A DNA stretch of 64,000 nt from Bacteroidota bacterium (GCA_018902795.1 JAHIQD010000019.1:1-64000); one strand, 5' to 3'; numbered from the stretch's first letter, positions 42,390 through 50,752 are shown. Notes: generated by a model not told the origin, from the sequence alone. Made by a program: numbers and translations.

Positions 42390-43442
42390 ATGCTCGAAGA
42401 TAAAAGTCCACAACTTACCCCAATTGCTGCTTACGGCGAATTTGGTTTAATTAAACACTTAACCGAAAGATTTAGTTTTGAAAACTCTTCTACTGAGGTT
42501 TCCATTGGTGATGACGCTGCGGTGATTGATCCGGCAAACCAGAAAGTGGTAATAACAACTGATATGTTGGCCGAAGGGGTGCATTTTAATTTAGGATATG
42601 TTCCGTTGAAACATTTAGGTTATAAAGCGGTTGTGGTGAACTTAAGTGACATTGCAGCGATGAACGCAACACCTACTCAGATTTTGGTCGCATTAGCAGT
42701 TTCGAACCGGTTTCCGGTGGAAGCGCTGGAGGAAATTTATGAGGGAATTGCGCTCGCGTGCAAACATTATAAAGTAGATTTAGTGGGCGGCGATACAACG
42801 AGTTCCAATTCGGGTTTGGTGATGAGCATCACGGCAATTGGCCTGGAAAATTCTGAAAGCCTAGTAAAAAGAAGCGGCGCAAAACCTAATGATCTGCTGG
42901 TTGTGACCGGAGATTTGGGGGGTGCTTATCTCGGTTTGCAGATTCTGGAAAGAGAACATTCCGTGTATCTTGCGAATCCGAATATGCAGCCCGAAATGGA
43001 AGGTTATGATTATATCCTGGAAAGACAGCTGAAACCGGAAGCAAGAACCGACATCAAGAAGACCCTGAAGGAGTTGGACATTCAACCCACTTCTATGATT
43101 GATATTTCCGACGGTTTATCTTCAGAAATCCTTCATCTGTCTGACCAAAGCAAAGTGGGTTTCAGACTGTATGAAGAGAAAATTCCGATGGATTCTTTAA
43201 CGATTTCTACGGCTGATGAACTGAACTTGAACCCCGCAATGTGCGCGATGAACGGTGGCGAAGATTTCGAATTGCTGTTTACCATCTCGCCTGACGATTT
43301 CGAAAAGATCAGGAATCATCCGGATTTCAGCATTATCGGTCATGCGGTGGAAATGGATCAGGGGAATTTTCTTGTAGCAAGAGGCAGCAATGAACTCATC
43401 GCTTTGAATGCTCAGGGCTGGGACGCGTTTTTGAATAAATAG
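42390..43442 (+). CDS. thiL: Thiamine-monophosphate kinase
   Basis: A 350-aa AIR-synthase-fold kinase that phosphorylates thiamine monophosphate to thiamine diphosphate. Motifs include SIGDDAAVI, DLVGGDTTSSNSGLVMSITAIG, LVVTGDLGGAYLGLQIL, MIDISDGLSSEI and NGGEDFELLFT. No TPP riboswitch is visible in the short upstream gap. The product TPP is the cofactor of MenD, encoded later in the window. Confidence 0.95.
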   Translation: MLEDKSPQLTPIAAYGEFGLIKHLTERFSFENSSTEVSIGDDAAVIDPANQKVVITTDMLAEGVHFNLGYVPLKHLGYKAVVVNLSDIAAMNATPTQILVALAVSNRFPVEALEEIYEGIALACKHYKVDLVGGDTTSSNSGLVMSITAIGLENSESLVKRSGAKPNDLLVVTGDLGGAYLGLQILEREHSVYLANPNMQPEMEGYDYILERQLKPEARTDIKKTLKELDIQPTSMIDISDGLSSEILHLSDQSKVGFRLYEEKIPMDSLTISTADELNLNPAMCAMNGGEDFELLFTISPDDFEKIRNHPDFSIIGHAVEMDQGNFLVARGSNELIALNAQGWDAFLNK

Positions 43443-43501
43443 TTTAAAAACCGATAAAATCTGTCGCTTTACTCTTCAATGTTTTCGCTGTTTTAAAAGT
43501 T

Positions 43502-44347
43502 TCAGACTTTCTTCCCTACAAAAGCAGCGAAGACATTCGGATGAATGAGTTCCTGAACATTTACTGAAATATCGTTGGTTTCAATTTCAGGTTTTTCGAA
43601 TTGGTTTTCGTCGAAGAACAGTAACTTCCATTCACCATTATTAAATTCCAGATAGGATAAGTTTTCAATCCAGTCACCGGAATTCAGGTAATGAACAGAA
43701 CCGTTTTCTTTGGTTACCACACGGTCTGCAGGCTGATGAATGTGTCCGCAAATCACATAATCATATTTGTTTTCAATAGCAAGTTCGATGGCTTTCTCTT
43801 CAAAATCACCGATAAATTTTACCGCATTTTTTACTGAATTTTTAATTTTTTTTGAAAGGGAAACTTTTTTCTGACCCATACTTTCGAGCAGAAAATTGAT
43901 CGCGCGGTTGACAAGAATCAGCCAGTCGTAGCCAATCCCGCCAATTTTTGCGATGAATTTAGCACCACCTTTTGTAGTATGATCGAAAATATCGCCGTGA
44001 AAGAACCAATGTTTTTTACCGTTGATTTCCAAGAGATACTTATCAGTAAGGAACAGATTTCCCATCGTTAAATCTGAATATTTTCTCAGAAATTCGTCGT
44101 GATTTCCGGTAATGTAAATGATTTGGGTTTCGCTTTTCATCATCCGGAAAAACTCACTCAGCACCGCCATGTGCGAGTTTGGGAAATATTTCTTTGAGAA
44201 GGCCCATCCGTCGATAATGTCACCGTTCAGAATGAGAAGTTTGGGTTTGATACTTTTCAGATAAGCCACCAATTCGGTCGCGTGGCACCCGTATGTTGCC
44301 AAATGTATGTCCGAAAGAACAACGATTTCTACCTCTCTTTTTTCCAT
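43502..44347 (-). CDS. UDP-2,3-diacylglucosamine diphosphatase-like metallophosphoesterase
   Basis: A 281-aa calcineurin-like phosphoesterase with the full metal-binding set: LSDIHL, NGDIIDGW, TGNHDEF, FHGDIFDH and CGHIHQPAD. The pattern is that of LpxH/LpxH2-type enzymes, which hydrolyse UDP-diacylglucosamine during lipid A synthesis. The C-terminal extension (about 240-281) follows the core domain. LpxH is the favoured reading, but a general metallophosphatase cannot be ruled out, so no symbol is assigned. Confidence 0.82.
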   Translation of the reverse strand: MEKREVEIVVLSDIHLATYGCHATELVAYLKSIKPKLLILNGDIIDGWAFSKKYFPNSHMAVLSEFFRMMKSETQIIYITGNHDEFLRKYSDLTMGNLFLTDKYLLEINGKKHWFFHGDIFDHTTKGGAKFIAKIGGIGYDWLILVNRAINFLLESMGQKKVSLSKKIKNSVKNAVKFIGDFEEKAIELAIENKYDYVICGHIHQPADRVVTKENGSVHYLNSGDWIENLSYLEFNNGEWKLLFFDENQFEKPEIETNDISVNVQELIHPNVFAAFVGKKV

Positions 44348-44420
44348 TAAAGTTTTTTCAAAGTTAGTATTTCAATGTGAAGTAATAGTGAATGGAATTT
44401 TAATTTTTATGAACAAAAAA

Positions 44421-44446
44421 TCCCAACCTTTCGATTGGGAAAATTA
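44421..44446 (-). terminator. Terminator after the fibronectin-III lipoprotein gene
   Basis: TCCCAA and TTGGGA form a short stem (44421-44440) that on the minus strand runs into TTTTTTG. It lies 20 nt past the stop at 44467. Confidence 0.65.
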
Positions 44447-44466
44447 TACCCATTGAGAACTCTTTA

Positions 44467-45399
44467 TCAGAAAATAAATGGTCCTGCCCATTCTCCACCT
44501 GTACCGTTGGAGCAATTTGCTTTCACATAGAAAGCTTTCCAGTTGCAGTACATATTGCTGATCGCAATTGATGTGTTTGAAGTTGTAAAGGTCTGCGCTC
44601 CCGGCGGATCGGTAACTCCCTGAACGATTGAAACTGTATAGCTTTGTGGGGAACCGTAGGAACTCCATGAAAATCCCCTAGTTGCTCCCATTCCCACATT
44701 GCAGCTTCCGGAAATAATGTAACTGTTTAAATTGAATGGTTTGGGACAGGTTGGCGTCGCGGTATAGGTAAATTTCCTGAAAGCGTTTGCATCACCCGCA
44801 AGGCAGAAAGTACGCACATAAAAATCATACGTTTTATTAAGTTCCAAACTGTTAAAATACATATTATTTTCTGCGGTACCTCCTTTGATTCTGATTCCGG
44901 ATCCGATACTGAAACCTGTGGGTCCGAATTCAACTTCGTGATAAGAAAAACTTCCGCCGCTGTATGCAATCTGCATGATCATTTGGCTGGGATCATACTG
45001 ATAAAACTGAGCCGTAGTTGTTCCTTTGCAGTTGCTCTGCTGTGTGGTAACGCTTGATAATTTGTACGGAGCGCTACTTTCCGAACTGCTGCAGATTCCT
45101 GTAATGTAGAAATCGTAAGTGGTTGATGGACTTAAATCTACAATTTCTATAAAAGTATTGGAGGTGGTTACCAATTTTCCGCTGCCCTGTGCGAAACCCG
45201 TAACGCCATATTCAATCTTAAATGAATTGGCATTCCCTCCTGCACCAAAATTTAAAACGACACTGCTTGGATTGGTTTGAAAAGTTACATTGGTCACTTT
45301 TCCGCAGTTGTTTGACGATGATTGTCCTTCATCCCTGGAGCATCCCATAAAAACAAGTAAAGAAAGCAATACGATAAAAACAGTAGATTTAAAACTCAT
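44467..45399 (-). CDS. Lipoprotein with fibronectin-III-like repeats
   Basis: A 310-aa surface-type lipoprotein. The signal peptide ends LVFMGC, with the Cys near residue 20. Three repeated beta domains follow, each with a pattern of FKIEYGxTGFxxGSG and a later YDFYxxxxC element (about 30-115, 120-210, 215-310). The first two repeats share TGFxxGSGxxxxx and TYDFYV/I. This arrangement is typical of secreted fibronectin-III proteins of Bacteroidota. A binding partner cannot be inferred. It lacks a C-terminal type IX secretion signal. Confidence 0.75.
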   Translation of the reverse strand: MSFKSTVFIVLLSLLVFMGCSRDEGQSSSNNCGKVTNVTFQTNPSSVVLNFGAGGNANSFKIEYGVTGFAQGSGKLVTTSNTFIEIVDLSPSTTYDFYITGICSSSESSAPYKLSSVTTQQSNCKGTTTAQFYQYDPSQMIMQIAYSGGSFSYHEVEFGPTGFSIGSGIRIKGGTAENNMYFNSLELNKTYDFYVRTFCLAGDANAFRKFTYTATPTCPKPFNLNSYIISGSCNVGMGATRGFSWSSYGSPQSYTVSIVQGVTDPPGAQTFTTSNTSIAISNMYCNWKAFYVKANCSNGTGGEWAGPFIF

Positions 45400-45434
45400 A
45401 AATTTTTTATTTTGGGGAGTAAAAGTATAAAAAA

Positions 45435-45466
45435 AACCTGACTGCGAATACAGTCAGGTTTGTTTT
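45435..45466 (-). terminator. Terminator after rpmA (bidirectional in form)
   Basis: AACCTGACTG (45435-45444) and CAGTCAGGTT (45451-45460) form a perfect 10-bp stem with a 6-nt loop and T tracts on both strands. It ends the rplU-rpmA transcript. Confidence 0.85.
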
Positions 45467-45482
45467 TTATCAACGCTGAAAT

Positions 45483-45740
45483 TTATGCGTTTGGTTCAAT
45501 AGATACGAATGATCTGTTGTTTTGTTTCTTTCTGAAAACTACTTTTCCGTCAACTAATGCGTGAAGAGTGTGGTCTTTACCCATTCCCACGTTATCACCT
45601 GGGTGGTGTTGTGTACCTCTCTGTCTCACGATGATGTTACCGGCAATAGCGTCCTGACCTCCGAAAATCTTCACGCCCAATCTTTTGGAATGAGATTCTC
45701 TACCGTTTTTGGAACTACCAACTCCTTTTTTGTGTGCCAT
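45483..45740 (-). CDS. rpmA: 50S ribosomal protein L27
   Basis: An 85-aa L27. The N-terminus [24 protein letters not shown] reaches toward the peptidyl transferase centre as in other bacteria, without the cleavable extension found in Firmicutes. It follows rplU by 26 nt in the usual order. Confidence 0.97.
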   Translation of the reverse strand: MAHKKGVGSSKNGRESHSKRLGVKIFGGQDAIAGNIIVRQRGTQHHPGDNVGMGKDHTLHALVDGKVVFRKKQNNRSFVSIEPNA

Positions 45741-45766
45741 TTTATTTTAAGGTTTTTGGGTTAAAA

Positions 45767-46192
45767 TTATTCAGCAGTTTCGCTGTCTGCTTTTTTGGTT
45801 GTCTTTTTAGCAGGCTTCTCTTCAGTTGCTACTGCTTCTTTTTTTGCTTTTGGCTCAGCTTTTTTCTCTTTTTTACCGTTATCGAAACCAGTGATTCCTG
45901 TAATAACGATTTGAGTTAAAGATTGTCTGTGACCGTTTTTCTTTTCGTAACCTTTTCTTCTTTTCTTTTTGAAGATGATTACTTTATCAGCTTTAACGTG
46001 ATCTAAGATTTCAGCATCAACAGTGATACCGCTTACAGCCGGGGCGCCGATTGTTGTAGTACCGTTTACAGTAAGAAGAACTTTATCGAAAGAAACTTTT
46101 CCTCCTTTATCTCCTTTTAAACGGTTCACAAACAACTTCTGGTCTTGCTCAACTTTATATTGAAGCCCTGCTATTTCTACAATTGCAAACAT
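45767..46192 (-). CDS. rplU: 50S ribosomal protein L21 with Lys/Ala/Glu-rich C-terminal tail
   Basis: A 141-aa protein. Residues 1-106 are ordinary L21, including VEQDQKLFVNRL, KVIIFKKKRRKGYEKKNGHRQ and SLTQIVITGI. Residues 107-141 form a low-complexity tail of Lys, Ala, Glu and Thr that is not part of the canonical fold of about 103 aa. Such tails occur in several Bacteroidota ribosomal proteins. It is the first gene of the rplU-rpmA operon. Confidence 0.95.
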   Translation of the reverse strand: MFAIVEIAGLQYKVEQDQKLFVNRLKGDKGGKVSFDKVLLTVNGTTTIGAPAVSGITVDAEILDHVKADKVIIFKKKRRKGYEKKNGHRQSLTQIVITGITGFDNGKKEKKAEPKAKKEAVATEEKPAKKTTKKADSETAE

Positions 46193-46224
46193 TGTTTATA
46201 AATTTTGTTAGTTAATTCGAGGTG

Positions 46225-46257
46225 CAAAAGTAATAAATATTTTCGAGTTATCCACAA
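46225..46257 (-). promoter_or_regulatory. Candidate promoter of rplU-rpmA
   Basis: On the minus strand TTG (46257-46255), 22 nt, then TACTTTTG (46232-46225). The spacer is slightly long. The ATG of rplU follows 32 nt after the -7 element. Confidence 0.55.
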
Positions 46258-46393
46258 TGACGATCATTTTTTTTGAGAATAATTACTTATAAAGCACTGA
46301 AAATTAATTTTATAATCATTTTAAATGCATTTATTTTTACTCAGAAAAAACATTTGGATTCAATTTTTAATTAAATTTGATTTTCTTAGCACC

Positions 46394-47485
46394 ATGAAAA
46401 GAGATTTATACATTGATTTTGCCAAAGGTTTTGCCACATTAGCCATTATTTTTATTCACACCGTTTTTTGGTCCGGGCAGTTTTATGTTCCGACGGAAAT
46501 CCGGGTTCTTTCTTTACTGATTGATGTGCCTTTATTTTATGCACTCAGCGGGCTGACTTCCGGCGGAAATGTCGAAAAAACACTTTACCGGCTGCTCAAA
46601 CTGCAGATCACCTTCATGATTTTCGTAACCTTTCTTTTCTTTCTGGATTATTTTTTCAAGGTTTTCGGACTGAATATTTTTGGGTTGGAATGGATGAAAG
46701 ACTTCTACTCCACTTTCGGGGCGAAATATGTTCCGCAAAGCATTTCTGATGTTCCGCAATGGCAGAATCTCGGAAACTGGTATCTTCACCAATACACCAA
46801 TGCCGACACTTTTCCCGTGGTGATGGGAAGTTTCTGGTACCTTAAAGTATATTTTATCCTCACGGTTTTCGGCGTTCTCATCTTAAGGTTTTTTCCGAAA
46901 CACGTCAACTGGTTTATCGGAATATGTTTCGGATTAACATTAATTTTTAATCTGTTGCCGCAATTTTACCCGACAGGACAGGTTGGTTACGTCGCTTTCT
47001 ATCTCGGTTTATTTTTATCCGCTCATCAGTTAAAAGGAAAAAAAATTCAGTCCAAATGGATCCCTTTTTTATATGGAATTTTACTCTTGGTTTTGATCTT
47101 CCTTTTCTGGAATTCAGGAAAAGAACTTTTCATGAAAATGAATAAAGCAAAATTTCCACCGAAGCTTCTTTATATTTTCTGGTCATGCTTTTCACTTCTC
47201 ACACTTTTTGTGCTTTACAACAGATTGAAAATCAACAGAGAAAGCTTCGTTACTTATATCGGTAAAAATGCCATCTTCTTCTATTTCGCGCAGGGTATGA
47301 GTTCTTCACTGGTATACTTCATCGTCGTTGGGCTAAAAGATAAAATGCAGTGGTGGATGCTGATGATTTTAATTTACCTCATCAATGTAGTTTTAGCAGT
47401 TCTGATTGCTGAAGGGCTGAAAAAACTCGATGCTTTCGGGTGGAAAATTTTGGAGATACTGCGAAAAAAAACCGCTTCAGTATAA
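46394..47485 (+). CDS. Acyltransferase-3-family membrane protein
   Basis: A 363-aa integral membrane protein with about ten helices. It has the acyltransferase-3 opening KRDLYIDFAKGFATLAIIFIHTVFW, where the His of FIHT is the conserved catalytic residue. Such proteins acetylate sugars of surface polysaccharides or lipids, in the style of fucose 4-O-acetylases. The ATG at 46394 is chosen over 46325 because TAAATTTG at 46372-46379 resembles a -7 box and the family motif begins right after it. The acceptor is unknown. Confidence 0.82.
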   Translation: MKRDLYIDFAKGFATLAIIFIHTVFWSGQFYVPTEIRVLSLLIDVPLFYALSGLTSGGNVEKTLYRLLKLQITFMIFVTFLFFLDYFFKVFGLNIFGLEWMKDFYSTFGAKYVPQSISDVPQWQNLGNWYLHQYTNADTFPVVMGSFWYLKVYFILTVFGVLILRFFPKHVNWFIGICFGLTLIFNLLPQFYPTGQVGYVAFYLGLFLSAHQLKGKKIQSKWIPFLYGILLLVLIFLFWNSGKELFMKMNKAKFPPKLLYIFWSCFSLLTLFVLYNRLKINRESFVTYIGKNAIFFYFAQGMSSSLVYFIVVGLKDKMQWWMLMILIYLINVVLAVLIAEGLKKLDAFGWKILEILRKKTASV

Positions 47486-47520
47486 ACTGAAACGGTCTTC
47501 TATTATACCTAAATATAATA

Positions 47521-47772
47521 TTAGTCTCTGCTTGTATTGTTCCCTCTGGCTACTATAGCGATAATAACGATCAGCACCAATGCACCAATTACCCAGAAAA
47601 TCGGATTCGTAAACCACTGTTCTGTTGTTGTAGTACTTTTGGTTGTCGTAACGTCAACGTTAAGATCTGGAGATTTCGTTGCATCCTGTGCGAACGCCAT
47701 AACACTGAAGAAGAAAGTAAGAATTAAAATTCCGAATTTTTCGAGCTTGCCTGCTAATAATTGCGTGTTCAT
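47521..47772 (-). CDS. Small exported protein with C-terminal membrane helix
   Basis: An 83-aa protein with an N-terminal signal peptide ending AFAQ (near residue 29), a Thr-rich exposed linker (TTTKSTTTTEQW) and a C-terminal membrane helix (about 57-75) followed by a positively charged end. It converges with the acyltransferase gene. It is unlike any family known to me, but the clean signal peptide and membrane helix support a real gene. Confidence 0.65.
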   Translation of the reverse strand: MNTQLLAGKLEKFGILILTFFFSVMAFAQDATKSPDLNVDVTTTKSTTTTEQWFTNPIFWVIGALVLIVIIAIVARGNNTSRD

Positions 47773-47814
47773 AATTTTATTTTTTAATGTTATAATTTTT
47801 AATATTCAACATTT

Positions 47815-47864
47815 ATGCCACAAATGGGTTTATAAATTCCATAATCATTAAACATCTGTGGTAT
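47815..47864. other. Inverted repeat between the small membrane protein and miaE
   Basis: ATGCCACAAATG (47815-47826) and CATCTGTGGTAT (47853-47864) can pair at 11 of 12 positions, counting one G-U, around a 26-nt loop. It has no T tract, so it does not look like a terminator. It lies between two divergent starts and could be a regulatory site or a leader structure. Confidence 0.4.
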
Positions 47865-47881
47865 TGCTTACCGAAATCATA

Positions 47882-47913
47882 TTGAAACCAAGAATAAATA
47901 TTAATTAAATTTG
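47882..47913 (+). promoter_or_regulatory. Promoter of miaE
   Basis: TTG (47882-47884), 21 nt, then TAAATTTG (47906-47913). The ATG at 47929 follows 15 nt later. Confidence 0.65.
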
Positions 47914-47928
47914 CCATAAATTCTACAG

Positions 47929-48507
47929 ATGTTTAAACTGAAACTCTTGACCGATCCGCGCTGGGCCAATATTGCAGAAGGAAATCTTCAGGAAATCCTT
48001 ACCGACCATGCGTGGTGCGAACAGAAAGCGACCACCAACGCCATTACGCTCATTACTATGATGCCGGAATATCCCGAGATTATCACCGAGCTTTTAAAAA
48101 TTGCCCAGGAAGAACTCGAACATTTTCAAATGGTTCACGAGATCATTAAAAAACGCGGCTACGAATTTGGCAGGGAAAGAAAAGACGATTACGTCGGACA
48201 GCTCTACAAATTCCTCGTTCAGGGAACCCGGGAAGAATATATTATTGACAGACTTCTTTTTGCTGCGATGATCGAAGCCAGAAGCTGCGAACGCTTCAAA
48301 GTGCTTACTGAAAACATCCAGGATGACGAACTGAAGGTTTTTTACAAGGAACTGATGATTTCCGAAGCCGGACATTACACCACCTTCATCGGGTTTGCAA
48401 GACAGCTCGGCGACCCCGAAACCGTAAATAAAAGATGGGAAGAATGGCTGGATTATGAAGCCGAAATCATAAAATCCTACGGTAAAAAAGAAACCATCCA
48501 CGGATAG
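47929..48507 (+). CDS. miaE: tRNA-(ms2io6A)-hydroxylase
   Basis: A 192-aa diiron monooxygenase of the MiaE family, which hydroxylates the isopentenyl group of ms2i6A-37 in tRNAs reading UNN codons. The ferritin-like helices carry the metal ligands: EELEHFQMVHE, MIEARSCERF and SEAGHYTTFIGFAR. It has its own promoter and is followed by the DUF502 gene 70 nt downstream. Confidence 0.9.
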   Translation: MFKLKLLTDPRWANIAEGNLQEILTDHAWCEQKATTNAITLITMMPEYPEIITELLKIAQEELEHFQMVHEIIKKRGYEFGRERKDDYVGQLYKFLVQGTREEYIIDRLLFAAMIEARSCERFKVLTENIQDDELKVFYKELMISEAGHYTTFIGFARQLGDPETVNKRWEEWLDYEAEIIKSYGKKETIHG

Positions 48508-48577
48508 AAGTTTTTAACGGATGTTTTCGGAATTTTAGTATTTTTACCACCATTAACAAAAATGCTGAAAACCTAAA

Positions 48578-49198
48578 ATGGACCGCAACCGCTTCGAACA
48601 ACTCCTCAATACCCTGGCGAAATCTTTCTTTCAGGGATTATTAATTATCGGTCCGTTTGCAGTCACCATCTGGATTATCTGGTATATTGTTTCCAGTATC
48701 GACAATATTATACCTGCCGTTTCCGAAAAATTATATCCGGGAATCACTTTTCTCATTGTTATTTTGGGAACAGCGCTGGTAGGATATTTAGGAAATAAAT
48801 TCATCATCGGCCGCATCGTGGTGGACAGTTTCGATTACATTCTGGAACACACGCCCGGCATCAAATTCATCTATACCTCACTGAAAGACGTCATGACCTC
48901 CTTCGTTGGGGATAAAAAGAAATTCAACCAGCCGGTTCTTATTAAAACCGCTGATAACCCTGAAGTCTGGCGCATCGGTTTCCTTACCCAGAAAGACCTG
49001 TCTTCCGTAGGTTTCCCCGATTATGTTTCGGTGTATCTTCCCCACTCTTACGCAGTTTCTGGTTGGGTAGTCTTCGTGCTTGCGGAGAATATCGTGCTGC
49101 TCGAAAACGTGAGTGCGGCGCAGGCAATGAAGTTTGCCGTAAGCGGCGGCGTGGCAGGTTTCCATTCGGATGATAATGTGTTCAAAGCACCCGAATGA
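48578..49198 (+). CDS. DUF502 membrane protein
   Basis: A 206-aa protein with two to three membrane helices near the N-terminus (about 15-40 and 55-80) and the DUF502 motifs HTPGIKFIYTSLKDVM, YVSVYLPHSYAVSGWVVFV and a C-terminal GGVAGFHSDD. Function is unproven; relatives are widespread. It ends 13 nt before a strong terminator. Confidence 0.85.
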   Translation: MDRNRFEQLLNTLAKSFFQGLLIIGPFAVTIWIIWYIVSSIDNIIPAVSEKLYPGITFLIVILGTALVGYLGNKFIIGRIVVDSFDYILEHTPGIKFIYTSLKDVMTSFVGDKKKFNQPVLIKTADNPEVWRIGFLTQKDLSSVGFPDYVSVYLPHSYAVSGWVVFVLAENIVLLENVSAAQAMKFAVSGGVAGFHSDDNVFKAPE

Positions 49199-49211
49199 GT
49201 TGAGGCTAAGT

Positions 49212-49243
49212 ATTGAGATTAATTGTTAATCTCAATTTTTTTT
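49212..49243 (+). terminator. Terminator between the DUF502 gene and tnaA
   Basis: ATTGAGATTAA (49212-49222) and TTAATCTCAAT (49226-49236) form a perfect 11-bp stem with a 3-nt loop, followed by a T run. tnaA therefore needs its own promoter, which I cannot place in the remaining 26 nt; initiation within the hairpin region or read-through is possible. Confidence 0.8.
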
Positions 49244-49269
49244 CCTTCAACCTTAAACTTATACCTCCA

Positions 49270-50646
49270 ATGAAATTACCTTACGCAGAACCTTACAGAA
49301 TTAAAATGGTTGAAGAAATTCGCCAGTCGACCAGAGAAGAAAGAGAACTCTGGCTGAAAAAAGCCGACTATAATTTATTCAACCTGAAGTCGTCGCAGGT
49401 TTTTATTGATCTGTTAACCGATTCCGGAACCGGGGCAATGAGCGACCAACAGTGGGGCGCTTTGATGACGGGCGACGAAAGTTATGCCGGATCCAGAAGT
49501 TTTGATGAACTCCACACTACCGTGCAGAACATTACCGGATACCAATATTTATTGCCCACCCATCAGGGACGCGCCGCTGAGAATGTGCTGTTCTCCGTAT
49601 TGGTGAAAGAAGGCGATGTGGTTCCCGGCAACTCCCACTTCGATACTACGAAAGGACATATCGAAATCCGAAAAGCCCATGCGATCGACTGTACTATTGA
49701 TGAAGCTTTCGATATTGAAAACCTTCATCCTTTCAAAGGAAATATCGATGTAGAAAAACTGGAAGAGGTTTACAAAACCTATCCGAAAGAAAAAATTCCG
49801 TTCTGCCTGATTACGATTACCTGTAACTCTTCCGGCGGGCAACCCGTTTCCCTCGAAAACATGAAGGCCGTGAAAGAACTTTCCGACCGTTACGGCATCC
49901 CGATCTATTTCGATTCCGCAAGGTTTGCAGAAAACGCCTATTTCATCAAACAAAGAGAAGCCGGTCAGGAAAACAGAACCATCAAAGACATCGCGAAAGA
50001 AGTATTTTCTTACGGCGTTGGGATGACGATGAGTTCCAAGAAAGACGGTCTGGTGAACATCGGTGGGTTCATCGCTTTGAATGATGAAAACATTTTCAGA
50101 GCAGCGTCTAACATGACCATTATTTACGAAGGCTTCATCACCTACGGCGGTATGGCAGGCCGTGATATGGCTGCTTTGGCGGTTGGGCTGAACGAAGCTA
50201 CAGAATTTGAATACCTTGAAAGCCGTATTTCTCAGGTAGAATATTTAGGCAATAAACTGATAGAGTTCGGCATTCCGGTGCAGAAACCGATTGGCGGACA
50301 TGCCGTGTTTGTAGATTCCCTGAAGTTTCTGCCGAACATCCCGAGGGAAGAATATCCTGCGCAGACTTTAGCGAACGAAATTTATAAAGAAGCCGGCATC
50401 AGAACTGTAGAAATCGGGACGCTTTTGGCTGACCGCGATCCGCAGACCAGAGAAAACCGGTATCCGAAACTCGAACTTGTCCGTCTCGCCATCCCGAGAA
50501 GAACCTACACGAACAATCACATGGATTATATCGCTGCCGCCATCAAGAATGTGTTCGACCGCCGCAATGAAATAGAGAAAGGCTACCATATCACCTGGGA
50601 ATCTGAAATCTTACGGCACTTCACCGTAAAACTGGAAGAAGCTTAA
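49270..50646 (+). CDS. tnaA: Tryptophanase (indole-forming)
   Basis: A 458-aa PLP-dependent lyase that converts tryptophan to indole, pyruvate and ammonia. The PLP-binding lysine is in MSSKKDGLVNIGG, with FDSARFAENAYFIKQRE nearby. Tryptophanase is preferred over tyrosine phenol-lyase because the specificity segment reads RTVEIGTLLADRDPQT, as in TnaA, not the RSMERG form of phenol-lyases. The start at 49270 (MKLPYAEPYRIKM) matches relatives; the longer frame reads the terminator. No tnaC leader peptide with a critical Trp is apparent upstream. A toxin-antitoxin pair follows. Confidence 0.93.
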   Translation: MKLPYAEPYRIKMVEEIRQSTREERELWLKKADYNLFNLKSSQVFIDLLTDSGTGAMSDQQWGALMTGDESYAGSRSFDELHTTVQNITGYQYLLPTHQGRAAENVLFSVLVKEGDVVPGNSHFDTTKGHIEIRKAHAIDCTIDEAFDIENLHPFKGNIDVEKLEEVYKTYPKEKIPFCLITITCNSSGGQPVSLENMKAVKELSDRYGIPIYFDSARFAENAYFIKQREAGQENRTIKDIAKEVFSYGVGMTMSSKKDGLVNIGGFIALNDENIFRAASNMTIIYEGFITYGGMAGRDMAALAVGLNEATEFEYLESRISQVEYLGNKLIEFGIPVQKPIGGHAVFVDSLKFLPNIPREEYPAQTLANEIYKEAGIRTVEIGTLLADRDPQTRENRYPKLELVRLAIPRRTYTNNHMDYIAAAIKNVFDRRNEIEKGYHITWESEILRHFTVKLEEA

Positions 50647-50682
50647 AACAACAAAATCCGTTCGGCATTGCTGAGCGGATTT
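50628..50682 (+). repeat. Direct repeat, copy 1 (tnaA 3' end plus terminator)
   Basis: A 55-bp segment covering the last six codons of tnaA, its stop, and its terminator hairpin. It matches 51321-51375 at 51 of 55 positions by direct comparison. The two copies bracket the parD-parE pair. Confidence 0.85.
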
Positions 50683-50685
50683 ATT
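50653..50685 (+). terminator. Terminator of tnaA (copy 1)
   Basis: ATCCGTTC and GAGCGGAT pair with one G-U around a 9-nt loop, followed by TTATTTTA. The same structure recurs after parE. Confidence 0.75.
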
Positions 50686-50703
50686 TTACTCGTGGTCGTA
50701 ATA

Positions 50704-50720
50704 TTACCAAATTTTGGTAA
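50704..50720. promoter_or_regulatory. Perfect 17-bp palindrome, candidate ParD operator 1
   Basis: TTACCAAA-T-TTTGGTAA is a perfect inverted repeat. Its right edge overlaps the TAACTTTG -7 box (50718-50725) of the toxin-antitoxin promoter, the classic arrangement for autorepression by a ribbon-helix-helix antitoxin. Confidence 0.65.
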
Positions 50721-50725
50721 CTTTG
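50718..50725 (+). promoter_or_regulatory. -7 element of the parDE promoter
   Basis: TAACTTTG matches TAnnTTTG and lies between and partly inside two inverted repeats. The -33 region (GTGGTC around 50692-50697) is a poor match. Confidence 0.6.
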
Positions 50726-50746
50726 ATTTGTTAAATTTAAATCAAA
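50722..50746. promoter_or_regulatory. Second inverted repeat, candidate ParD operator 2
   Basis: TTTGATTT (50722-50729) and AAATCAAA (50739-50746) are perfect 8-bp arms with a 9-nt spacer, ending 6 nt before the parD ATG. Together with operator 1 this places two sites across the promoter. Confidence 0.55.
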
Positions 50747-50752
50747 TAAAAA

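Noticed and set aside
47470..47500. Hairpin at the end of the acyltransferase gene as a terminator
   Set aside because: The stem (ACCGCTTCAG / CTGAAACGGT) has an internal mismatch and only a weak T-rich tail, so it is not listed as a feature.
49270..50646. Tyrosine phenol-lyase instead of tryptophanase
   Set aside because: The specificity segment has VEIG and RDPQT as in tryptophanase, not the RSMERG pattern of phenol-lyases.
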